Shown here: piece after piece, positions 1-7,294 of the stretch
Layout of the letters: each line of letters begins with the position of its first letter
Position numbering within the stretch: the first letter of the stretch is position 1
DNA from: Sandaracinaceae bacterium
GTDB lineage: Bacteria > Myxococcota_A > Polyangia > Polyangiales > Sandaracinaceae
Assembly (NCBI GenBank): GCA_020633195.1
Contig: JACKEC010000014.1
Span: 620,001 to 684,000, forward strand
DNA length: 64,000 nt
Direction of reading: 5' to 3'
Program-made: the position numbers and the translations under genes
Notes under the pieces: model-generated
Databases searched by the model: none
Seen by the model: the letters and a program-made list of their open reading frames with translations, nothing else
What the model was told of the DNA's origin: nothing

Positions 1-1485
1 CTGCGGCTCGTGGTGGTGACGGACCTCGACGGCTACCTCGAGCCGTGCGGCTGCACGAGCCGACCGCTCGGGGGGATCGACAGGATGGCCGCCCAGATCG
101 CGGCGCTCCGCGCCGAGGGGCCGCCCACCCTGGTGGTCATGGCCGGCGACGCCTTCTTCCACGGCGCCCCGCACGGCGGTGACGTGGAGCGCGCGCGCGA
201 TCAGGAGGTCCTGCGCGCGGAGACCCTGAAAGAGATCATCGACCGCCTCGGGATCGCGGCCGTGACGCCGGGCCGGCTCGACTTCTCCTTCGGCGTGGAC
301 CGCTTCGTCGAGCTGGCCCGAGGGTCGCGCGCGAAGTGGCTCGCGGCGGGCGTCTCGGCGGGGGAGCCCTCGGCCTTTCAGCCGAGCGAGCGCGTCGAGG
401 TGGGCGGGGTCTCGGTCGCGCTCGTCGGGTTCGCCGATCTGCGCGGGACCGACGGCGCGCTGCCGGCGGACCTGACCGGCCCCGACGATCCGCTCGCGGC
501 GGGGCGCGAGGCCGTCGCGGCGGCGAACGCCGACGTCGTGGTCGCGCTCGTGAGCGGAGACCGGCGCCTCGCCCGACGCGTGGCCGCGCTCGATGGGGTC
601 GACTTCGTCGTGCAGGGCGGCCTCGACGAGGCCGAGGCGCGGACGCCCGCGAGCACCGACGGCGCGGCGATCCTGCACGCGGGCCGGCAGGGGCAAGGCC
701 TCACCGTCGTCGACCTGCGACGCGGCGAGGGCGGGTGGACCGACGCGAGCGAGTGGAGCCGCGAGTCTGAGCGCGCCCACGTCGCCGAGCGGGTCGAGGC
801 GCTCGAGCGCCGCGTGGCGGAGTGGGAGGCGGACGACTCGACGCCGGCGGCCGACCTCGCCGCGCAGCGCCGGCGCCTGACAGAGCTCCGCGCCGAGCTC
901 GCGGCCCTCACCACCCCGCCTCCCGTACAGGGCGCGTACTTCCGCGCGCGCTACGTCGAGCTGCCCCCCGAGGCGCCTCGCGACGCCGAGGTCACGTCCC
1001 TGATGCGGGCGCTCGATCGTCGCGTGAACGAGCACAACCGCGAGCTGTTCGCGGACTGGACGGCCGAGCCCGCGCCCGAGGGGACCCCGAGCTACGTGGG
1101 CTCCGAGCGCTGCGCGACCTGCCACGCGTCGGCGATGACCTGGTGGCGCGGCCACGCGCACGGGCGGGCCTACGCGACGCTCGCGGACCGGGACAAGAAC
1201 TTCAACCTGAGCTGCGTCGGCTGCCACGTCACCGGCTACCTCCGCCCCGGCGGCGCGACGGTCACCCACACCGGGCCGCTCCAGAACGTGGGCTGCGAGA
1301 GCTGCCACGGCCCGGGCTCGATGCACTCGCGCGACCCCGCCCACGCGGCGGTCGACGTCGTCCGCGATCCGCAGGAGCGCACGTGCCTCGGGTGCCACAC
1401 CCCCGAGCACTCCGACCGGTTCAGCTACCCGGCCTACCGACAGATGGTGATCGTCCCCGGCCACGGCGCCCCCTCCGAGGGGTAG
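1..1485 (+). CDS. Metallophosphatase-like / tetrahaem cytochrome c protein (5' end missing)
   Basis: The frame is open to the left edge, so the true start and signal peptide lie outside; the first in-window start candidate is a GTG at 10. The N-terminal part resembles UshA/5'-nucleotidase-like metallophosphatases, with the segment YLEPCGCTSRPLGGIDR and a following MAGDAFFHG. A coiled-coil, Arg/Glu-rich linker follows at about residues 255-305. The C-terminal third resembles cytochrome c554-type domains and carries four CxxCH haem sites (CATCH, CVGCH, CESCH, CLGCH at about residues 368, 402, 429 and 459 counted from the GTG). Covalent haem implies export to the periplasm. The fusion of an apparent phosphoesterase fold to a multihaem domain is seen in respiratory or sulfur-oxidising gene sets, but the substrate cannot be told here. 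It converges on rlpA across a 215-bp gap. Confidence 0.75.
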   Translation: MRLVVVTDLDGYLEPCGCTSRPLGGIDRMAAQIAALRAEGPPTLVVMAGDAFFHGAPHGGDVERARDQEVLRAETLKEIIDRLGIAAVTPGRLDFSFGVDRFVELARGSRAKWLAAGVSAGEPSAFQPSERVEVGGVSVALVGFADLRGTDGALPADLTGPDDPLAAGREAVAAANADVVVALVSGDRRLARRVAALDGVDFVVQGGLDEAEARTPASTDGAAILHAGRQGQGLTVVDLRRGEGGWTDASEWSRESERAHVAERVEALERRVAEWEADDSTPAADLAAQRRRLTELRAELAALTTPPPVQGAYFRARYVELPPEAPRDAEVTSLMRALDRRVNEHNRELFADWTAEPAPEGTPSYVGSERCATCHASAMTWWRGHAHGRAYATLADRDKNFNLSCVGCHVTGYLRPGGATVTHTGPLQNVGCESCHGPGSMHSRDPAHAAVDVVRDPQERTCLGCHTPEHSDRFSYPAYRQMVIVPGHGAPSEG

Positions 1486-1491
1486 CGCGCT

Positions 1492-1702
1492 AGCAGGCCG
1501 CTGAAATGGGCCCGAAGGGACCGTTTCGGAGCCTGCTCCGTGCCCGTGCCCGTGCCCCTGCCCGTGCCCGCCCGTGACCCGTGAGCGTTCCCCGTGCCCG
1601 AGATCACGCGCCTTCTGCGGGAACGGTCCGGGCACGGGCACGGGCACGGGCATGCGCGCTTCGCGCGCGGCACGGAAGCAGGCTGCTTTTCAGCAGCCTG
1701 CT
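1492..1702. repeat. Long inverted repeat with CCCGTG/CACGGG hexamer arms
   Basis: The outer arms agcaggccgctgaaa (1492-1506) and tttcagcagcctgct (1688-1702) are complementary at 14 of 15 positions. Inside them, CGTGCC-type hexamers at 1539-1569 face CACGGG hexamers at 1630-1652, so a second long imperfect stem can form. Between these and the right outer arm sits a perfect 6-bp hairpin gcgcgc-ttc-gcgcgc (1654-1668), which reads GCGAAGC on the minus strand. The gap lies between two converging genes and the right arm includes two bases of the rlpA stop codon. It could act as a bidirectional terminator or be a mobile palindromic repeat. Confidence 0.75.
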
Positions 1703-2078
1703 ACGGCCGGGAGAGGATCTCGGCTCGGATCTCGATCACCCCGGCGCGGATCATGTCGAGCTGCTCCGCCGCCGCCCGCGAGAGGTCGAGGATCCGCGAG
1801 GAGTCGCGGAACGGGCCCCTGTCGTTGACGCGCACGGTGACGGTGGCGCCCGTGTCCACCCGCGTCACGCGGACCATCGTGCCGAACGGCAGGTCCCGGC
1901 TCGCGGCGGTCAGCGCGCCGGGGTCGTACGGCTCGCCGCTCGCGGTCGCGTTCCCTGCCAGCGAGTCCGCGTAGTAGCTCGCGCGGCCGGTTCGCTCCTC
2001 GAGCGCGCCGCCGCTGGGCTGTCGGCCGCCGCACGCGCAGAGCAGGACGGCGAAGGCGAGCCACGCGAGCCGGCTCAT
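1701..2078 (-). CDS. rlpA: RlpA-family septal ring lytic transglycosylase-like lipoprotein
   Basis: The 125-residue product has a short signal peptide ending in a lipobox (LLCAC), so it should be a lipoprotein. The rest is a complete double-psi beta-barrel of the RlpA family: GRASYYADSLAGNATASGEP, then LPFGTMVRV, VRVNDRGPF and the closing ILDLSRAAAEQL. RlpA proteins bind or cleave peptidoglycan that lacks stem peptides and act at the septum or cell poles. There is no SPOR domain, so this is the short form. The ATG overlaps the stop of the upstream cupin gene as ATGA (2075-2078), pointing to translational coupling. It is the last gene of the operon starting at 4364. Confidence 0.85.
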   Translation of the reverse strand: MSRLAWLAFAVLLCACGGRQPSGGALEERTGRASYYADSLAGNATASGEPYDPGALTAASRDLPFGTMVRVTRVDTGATVTVRVNDRGPFRDSSRILDLSRAAAEQLDMIRAGVIEIRAEILSRP

Positions 2079-3028
2079 CCGTCGCTCCTCCGGTAAGCCT
2101 GCTCCGGCCCGGCCGGGGTGAAGACCTGGATCGCGTGCAGCGGCGAGCCGTGCCCCTCGTAGGAGTGCAGCTCACCGGGCGCGACGTAGAGCGCCACGCC
2201 GGGGCGGACGCGAACGGCGCGCTCGCCGATGCGGAGCACGCCCTCCCCTTGCTCGATGTAGAGGATCTCCGCCGCGCCCGCGTGGCGGTGCTGCGGCATC
2301 ACGAGGTCGGGCGCCCCGTCGAGCACGCTGAGGCCGCCGTGCCGCGCCCCGGCGCCGTCGGCGTCGAGGAGGATGCGGACTCGGAGCGCGCCGCCGAGCG
2401 TGGAGAGCGCGGGGACGGTGCTGACCGAGGTCATCCGGATCGGCTCGACCAGCGGGTCGTCGCCGCCCGGCTCGACGCACTCGGCGCCGCGCTCCGCGCG
2501 TACGAACGCCACCACCGTCCGCGCCTGCCGGTCCGAGAGGTTCTGGAGGAGCCCGTCGCCCTCGGGGCCGAAGCGCACCGCGTCGCCGCCGTAGATGGTC
2601 CCGGGCGCGCTCGGCGGGGCGATCCCGCTGCCGACGACGCGCAGCTCGCCCTCGCGCACGAGGATCAAGACGTCTTGACACGGCTCCACCGTGGGCCGAA
2701 AGGAGCCCCCCGGCGGGAGGTCGAGCCGCGCGATGCGGACGGGCACCGGCGCCGTCGGCCGCGGGTCGAGCTCCACGTCGACGAGCACCTGCGGCTCGAT
2801 CCGCGTCGGGTCGATCACGTCGCGAATCACGGGCGCGACCGCGCGCGTCGCGCCGGCCTCCTCGGACTCCATCATCGCGGGGGCCTCGGTGGGCGCGAGG
2901 TTGGGGCTCGGGCGAGCGCCCCCGCCAGCGGCCTGGGGCTCGGGCGTCGTGGACCCGCCGCACGCGGCGAGCCCGAGCGCGATCAGGAGGTGGAGCCCCC
3001 GCAGCTCGAGCCCTCCCCCGCGGTGCAC
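2075..3028 (-). CDS. Cupin-domain lipoprotein (two cupin barrels)
   Basis: A GTG at 3028 gives 317 residues and a leader with arginines followed by LLIALGLAACGG, a lipoprotein signal; this start overlaps the end of the radical SAM gene by 46 bp. An in-frame CTG exactly at the upstream stop (CTGA) is a second option but would leave no charged n-region. Two cupin-like halves follow. The first (about residues 80-180) is degenerate. The second (about 220-310) has PQHRHAGAAEILYIEQGEG and a later YVAPGELHSYEG, giving the His/Glu metal ligands expected of a cupin. The substrate is unknown. Its position after arsS suggests a role linked to that pathway or simply shared regulation. Confidence 0.7.
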   Translation of the reverse strand: MHRGGGLELRGLHLLIALGLAACGGSTTPEPQAAGGGARPSPNLAPTEAPAMMESEEAGATRAVAPVIRDVIDPTRIEPQVLVDVELDPRPTAPVPVRIARLDLPPGGSFRPTVEPCQDVLILVREGELRVVGSGIAPPSAPGTIYGGDAVRFGPEGDGLLQNLSDRQARTVVAFVRAERGAECVEPGGDDPLVEPIRMTSVSTVPALSTLGGALRVRILLDADGAGARHGGLSVLDGAPDLVMPQHRHAGAAEILYIEQGEGVLRIGERAVRVRPGVALYVAPGELHSYEGHGSPLHAIQVFTPAGPEQAYRRSDG

Positions 3029-4029
3029 CCGAAGCAGTGACGGTCGACCCGGATCGTGCGGCGGCTCAGCGCCTCCACGTCCAGATCGCGCACGTGCGTC
3101 CGCGGCGCGAGCGGGAGCTCGAGCATCTGATTGAAGTCGCAGTCGTAGAGGGCGCCGTCCCATGCCACCGAGATCGTGTTGCGGCACATGATGCCCCGCG
3201 CGGCCGCCGGGTTGAACGACCGAACGAGCTGCTGCTGGTACTCGACGAGGTTGTCCGACTCGATCAGCCACTCGAGGTAGCGGCTGATCGGCATGTTCGT
3301 GATGCAGAAGAGCGCGTCGAACCGGATCCCGTGACGTCGCTCCAGCTCCCGTTTCCATTCGCGCTCCAGGGCCGCTTGCCCGCCGGGCAGGAAGGCGCCG
3401 ACCGGGTTGGTGACGAGGACCAGGCGAAGCCCCGAGGCGCCGTCGCCGTAGCCCACGTCGTTGAGACGGCCGAGCGCGCGGATCGACTTGTCGTAGACGC
3501 CGTCGCCGCGTTGACGATCGGTGCTGAGGCGGGCGTAGTGCGGCAGCGAGCAGACGACCTCGACCCGATGGTCCCGGAAGAATTCCGGCAGGTCGCGGTG
3601 GCTGGGGGTCTCGAGCACGGTGAGGTTGCAGCGGTTCATCACATGGCGACCGAGCGCGCGGCACTCCTGGACGAGCCAGCGGAAGTCCGGGTTCAGCTCG
3701 GGCGCGCCGCCGGTGATGTCGACGGTCGGGATGTCGGTCTTCGCGAGCACGTCGAGGCACGCCTGCATCGTCTCGCGGGTCATGACCTCGCGCCGATCGG
3801 GGCCCGCGTCGACGTGGCAGTGACGACAGGTCTGGTTGCAGAGCTTGCCGACGTTGATCTGCAGCACCTCGATCGGATCGGGGCGCAGCGGCCACTGCCC
3901 CGCGTCGGCGAGCGCCTCGTGGAACTCGCGCGGCACGTCGAGCGCGCGCAGCACGGCGAGCTGGGCGGGGGCCTCGGCGAGCGGCAGGTGGCGCGCCCGC
4001 AGGGACTTGTCTCGGGCCGCCTCGCTCAC
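2983..4029 (-). CDS. arsS: ArsS-type radical SAM protein (arsenosugar biosynthesis family)
   Basis: The 348-residue product matches the ArsS family of radical SAM enzymes, which are thought to attach a 5'-deoxyadenosyl group to arsenic in arsenosugar formation. The cluster motif CNQTCRHCH (CxxxCxxC) binds the 4Fe-4S centre, and the family's C-terminal Cys-rich end CFGCTAGEGSSCGG is present. VDITGGAPELNP is the glycine-rich SAM-binding strand. The GTG start at 4029 lies inside ATGTGA, overlapping the end of the upstream peroxidase-like gene by 4 bp. No ArsM methyltransferase is encoded in the window, so the arsenic role rests on family membership and on the neighbouring partner gene. Confidence 0.88.
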   Translation of the reverse strand: MSEAARDKSLRARHLPLAEAPAQLAVLRALDVPREFHEALADAGQWPLRPDPIEVLQINVGKLCNQTCRHCHVDAGPDRREVMTRETMQACLDVLAKTDIPTVDITGGAPELNPDFRWLVQECRALGRHVMNRCNLTVLETPSHRDLPEFFRDHRVEVVCSLPHYARLSTDRQRGDGVYDKSIRALGRLNDVGYGDGASGLRLVLVTNPVGAFLPGGQAALEREWKRELERRHGIRFDALFCITNMPISRYLEWLIESDNLVEYQQQLVRSFNPAAARGIMCRNTISVAWDGALYDCDFNQMLELPLAPRTHVRDLDVEALSRRTIRVDRHCFGCTAGEGSSCGGSTS

Positions 4030-4364
4030 ATCGAGATCTTGTCGGCGCGGTTGCGCATCTGGATGCCGTGGACGAGCGACGCCCCGCCGCGGAGCGCCGC
4101 GGCGACGTGGACCGCCTCGGTCATCTGCTCGACGTCGGCGCCCTTGCGGAGGCAGTCCTTGCTGTAGCTGTCGATGCAGTACGGGCACTGGATCGCGTGG
4201 GCGACCCCGAGCGCGATCAGCGCCTTCTCGCGCGCGGTGAGCGCGCCGTCGGCGAAGACCGCGCCGTACCACTCGAAGAACTTCTTCGCGAGCTCGGGCG
4301 CGTGGTCACCGATCTCCCCGAAGCGGGCGAGATCGTCGTGATCGTAGTAGTGCGAGTCGGTCAC
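4026..4364 (-). CDS. Arsenosugar-associated peroxidase-like (AhpD/carboxymuconolactone decarboxylase family) protein
   Basis: The 112-residue protein has the AhpD-like core: LTAREKALIALGVAHAIQCP, then CPYCIDSYSKDC, a CxxC redox pair with downstream cysteine, and HVAAALRGGASLVHG. This variant of the carboxymuconolactone decarboxylase family is repeatedly found next to arsS. It is likely cytoplasmic, with no signal peptide. It is the first gene of the minus-strand operon. The 91-bp gap to the divergent kinase gene at 4456 must hold both promoters; no convincing promoter was picked out there. Confidence 0.82.
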   Translation of the reverse strand: MTDSHYYDHDDLARFGEIGDHAPELAKKFFEWYGAVFADGALTAREKALIALGVAHAIQCPYCIDSYSKDCLRKGADVEQMTEAVHVAAALRGGASLVHGIQMRNRADKISM

Positions 4365-4455
4365 AAGGTCCTGTCCGGCTACGGGATGAGGCGCGGGAGG
4401 TTACACGCTTCGTCGCTTTCTGGGGCCAGCGCCTACGCCACGGTAGCTTCGACGG

Positions 4456-6039
4456 ATGTCCTCCGCCGAGGCCCTCGCGCACGATCCGGATGGTCGCCCG
4501 CGCCGGCGCCGACCGGCCCGTCGACGCCGCCCCGCGTCGCTCGACGCCACCATCCAGACGAGCGAGCTCGCGCTCCGGCGCTGCCGCACGTGCGGTGAGG
4601 AGTACCCGAGCGACTACCTGGTCTGCCCCCGCGACTCGACGCCGCTCGGCCTCGACCGGGACAGCGAGGATCCCCTCCTCGGCGTGGTGCTCGCGGGCAC
4701 GTATCGCATCGTCCGGACGCTGGGCCGTGGCGGCATGGGGCGCCTCTACGAGGCGCAGCACGCGCGCCTCGATCGGCGCTTCGCGGTGAAGGTCCTGCAC
4801 GAAGCGCAGGCGCGGTCCAAGGACGCGGTGCGTCGGTTCGAGCGCGAGGCGCGCGCGCTGAGTCGGATCCGGAGTGAGCACGTGCTCGACGTGGTCGACG
4901 TGATCCGCACGCCGGACGACCGCGCCGCGATCGTCACCGGGCGGCTCGAGGGCGAGGACCTCAAGGCGCGCCTCGATCGCGTGGGGACGCTGCCCGTCGA
5001 GGAGGCGATCCCGCTCGCGCGCCAGGTCTGCCGGGGGCTCGCCGCCGCGCACGCCGAGGGCGTCATCCATCGCGATCTCAAGCCGTCCAACCTGTTCCTG
5101 GAGAGCTCGGCGGACGGACGGACGGTCCTCAAGATCCTCGACTTCGGGGTCGCGAAGCTCTCCGGCGAAGAGGAGATGACCCGCACCGGCGCGGTCGTGG
5201 GGACGCCCGCGTACATGGCGCCCGAGCAAGCCCGCGGCAGCGCGAACGTCGACGAGCGCGCGGACGTCTACGCGGTCGGCGCGGTCCTCTACCGGATGCT
5301 CACGGGGCGCGCTCCTTACCTCGGCGACGAGCCCGCGCAGCTCCTCTCGAGCCTCCTCCACGAGGCGCCGCCGCGGCCCCGGTCGCTGCAGCGCGACATC
5401 CCCGCCGGCCTCGAGGCGCTGGTCCAGAGCGCGATGGCGCGCGACCCGAGCGACCGCCCCGTGAGCGCGATGGACCTCGACCGTGAGCTCGCCGCGTTCG
5501 ACGCGGGCGCCGAGCGCGGCGCGACGTGGGAGCCCGGCGCGGATCGACCCGAGGTGTCCACGCTGATCCTGCCGCGCGGGTCCGTCGATCGCGCCAGGGA
5601 CCTCGCCCGCAGCGCTCGGCGGGCCCGACCGGCCGCGTTCGTGCTCGCCACGACGTGCTCGGCCGCGGCCGCGGGGATCGCCGCGCTCCTCGTGGTCGGC
5701 TTCCAGACGCTGAACGGCGCCCACCGCTCGCCGATCGAGACGAGCGCCGCGTGGCTGCTCGCCGCCGCCGCCGCGATCGGCGCCGCGAGCGCGCTGATGC
5801 GCTGGCTCGGGCGCCGCTGGGTCAGCGCGCCCGAGGTGCTCCGCGTGGACCGCGTGCTCGGCGCCTCGTTGCTCGCCGGCGGCGCCGCCCTCGGCGCCAT
5901 CGAGCTCTGGGCCCGAGCCAGCGGCGCGCTCGAGGGGGCCGTCGTCCCCGTCACCGGCGCGCAGCTCCTGATCCGGGGCGGCGCGGTCCTCGTCGTCGGC
6001 GCCCTCGCCGGCGTGTGGGCCCACCGGCGTCGCGCCTGA
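4456..6039 (+). CDS. Membrane-anchored Ser/Thr protein kinase with N-terminal zinc-ribbon-like segment
   Basis: After a basic N-terminal stretch, a short zinc-ribbon-like motif (CRTC at 43-46, then CPRD at 57) precedes a full Hanks-type kinase domain at about residues 80-345. It has the glycine loop GRGGMGRLYEA (90-100), the ATP lysine in FAVKVL (112), HRDLKPSN (205-212), DFGVAKL (229-235) and GTPAYMAPEQARG. All catalytic residues are present. The C-terminus has about four hydrophobic segments (from about residue 388) with short loops, so the kinase is anchored with no large sensory domain outside. Kinases of this layout are abundant in Myxococcota. Targets are unknown. A PP2C phosphatase lies 6 kb downstream. 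Confidence 0.9.
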   Translation: MSSAEALAHDPDGRPRRRRPARRRRPASLDATIQTSELALRRCRTCGEEYPSDYLVCPRDSTPLGLDRDSEDPLLGVVLAGTYRIVRTLGRGGMGRLYEAQHARLDRRFAVKVLHEAQARSKDAVRRFEREARALSRIRSEHVLDVVDVIRTPDDRAAIVTGRLEGEDLKARLDRVGTLPVEEAIPLARQVCRGLAAAHAEGVIHRDLKPSNLFLESSADGRTVLKILDFGVAKLSGEEEMTRTGAVVGTPAYMAPEQARGSANVDERADVYAVGAVLYRMLTGRAPYLGDEPAQLLSSLLHEAPPRPRSLQRDIPAGLEALVQSAMARDPSDRPVSAMDLDRELAAFDAGAERGATWEPGADRPEVSTLILPRGSVDRARDLARSARRARPAAFVLATTCSAAAAGIAALLVVGFQTLNGAHRSPIETSAAWLLAAAAAIGAASALMRWLGRRWVSAPEVLRVDRVLGASLLAGGAALGAIELWARASGALEGAVVPVTGAQLLIRGGAVLVVGALAGVWAHRRRA

Positions 6040-6046
6040 TCGGGCG

Positions 6047-7294
6047 TCAGCGGAGCCGGTGCAGCGTGGTCCCGTCGCCGTCGGGCGCGGCGACGACGCA
6101 GGGCATCATCATCATCAGGCCCTTCACGTCGACGAGCCGACCGCCGACCCACCGCGGGGCGGGCGCGGTGAGCCGCTGAAGCACTTCGACCGCCGCGGGA
6201 TCGTCCGCGCGCGCGAACGCGAGCGGCACCCCCTCGTCGTCGTAGCAGACGGGCGCGCCGCTCTGCGTCTTCCAGGCCTTGGGCACGACCACCGCGAAGG
6301 GCTCCGCCTGACCGGGATCGGCGGCGACCCAGTCCCTGTAGCGATCCGCGAGCGCGGAGAAGCGCCGGTAGCCGTTCGCCTCGATCCGGCGCAGCTCCTC
6401 GCGCCCCGGGTCGAGGGTGACCGCGTACTGCATCAGCCGGATGCGGCGCGGGGTGCCGCCGCGCTCCACCTCGGCCAGCCCGACCTGGATGACCCGAGGG
6501 CACGGCCCGACCGACGTGTTCGCGTCCGCGCGCGCGCGCTCCTCGCGGAAGACCTCGCCGTTGCGCAGGTCGACGAGGTAGCGCCGCTCGAGCCCGCCCC
6601 GCTCGCTGGTCGGGAGATGCTCGCGGGCGATCTCGACCAGCGTCCGATCCGAGATCCGCTCCTCGCCGCCGATCTCCGGGGTCGCGCCCAGCCAGGCGAC
6701 CGCGCGACGCCGCGCCTCCGCCGTCGGCCGATCCCGCCGGAGCTCCTCCGCGAGCCGGCTCGCCCCGTCGAGCAGCCTCGCCACGAGCGGCGTATCGCCC
6801 GCGTCGAGCGCGTTGCGCAGCCGGCCCAGCCAGCGCGAGACGCCCGGGGGCGTGGGGAGCGGGAGCTCCTTGCGCAGCCGCTCGAGGCTCTCCGCGATGG
6901 ACGGCGAGTCCGCGTTGGCGATGCCGACGCGCACGATGGTGGTCACCACGTCGTCGAGGGCGTCGGCGAGCCGGACCCGCGGCGTGACCTCGTGGGAGGC
7001 CTCCTCGTTCGGGTCGGGCGGCGCCCAGCTCACCCGCGGGTGCGCGTCCGGCGGCGGCGTGATCCGAGCGGCCTCCGCGGGCGCGCCGTCGGCGATCCAG
7101 CGCAGCGCCGCGCCGACGTGAGCGTCGCCGCCCGTGGTCGACCAGGACAGCGCGCCCTCGCGGAGCGTGAGCGTCACGAGCTCGGAGGTCCCCTCGGCCC
7201 AGACGTCGAGCGTGGCCCGCGTGACGGCCCCCGGCTTGGGGTCGGTGAGCTCGGCGAGCGCTACCCGCGCCGCGTCTCGGAGCGCGTCGCTCAC
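6047..7294 (-). CDS. Conserved hypothetical protein (415 aa)
   Basis: I do not recognise this family. The protein is hydrophilic, with no signal peptide or membrane segment, and is rich in Arg/Ala. An N-terminal region (about 1-70) looks like a compact alpha/beta domain (VTLTLREGALSWSTTGG). A middle helical region follows, then a C-terminal domain (about 240-415) with alternating strands ending in KGLMMMMPCVVAAPDGDG. The GTG start overlaps the stop of the upstream HEAT-repeat gene (GTGA, 7291-7294), so the two are probably translated together. It runs tail to tail with the kinase gene, 7 bp apart. Confidence 0.7.
   Translation of the reverse strand: MSDALRDAARVALAELTDPKPGAVTRATLDVWAEGTSELVTLTLREGALSWSTTGGDAHVGAALRWIADGAPAEAARITPPPDAHPRVSWAPPDPNEEASHEVTPRVRLADALDDVVTTIVRVGIANADSPSIAESLERLRKELPLPTPPGVSRWLGRLRNALDAGDTPLVARLLDGASRLAEELRRDRPTAEARRRAVAWLGATPEIGGEERISDRTLVEIAREHLPTSERGGLERRYLVDLRNGEVFREERARADANTSVGPCPRVIQVGLAEVERGGTPRRIRLMQYAVTLDPGREELRRIEANGYRRFSALADRYRDWVAADPGQAEPFAVVVPKAWKTQSGAPVCYDDEGVPLAFARADDPAAVEVLQRLTAPAPRWVGGRLVDVKGLMMMMPCVVAAPDGDGTTLHRLR

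Noticed and set aside
1539..1652. Short-unit CCCGTG repeats considered as a CRISPR-like array
   Set aside because: Units are hexamers with no spacers and are mirrored, so they form a palindrome, not an array.
2983..2995. CTG start for the cupin lipoprotein at the CTGA overlap
   Set aside because: It would leave the signal peptide without a charged n-region; the GTG at 3028 gives a plausible leader.
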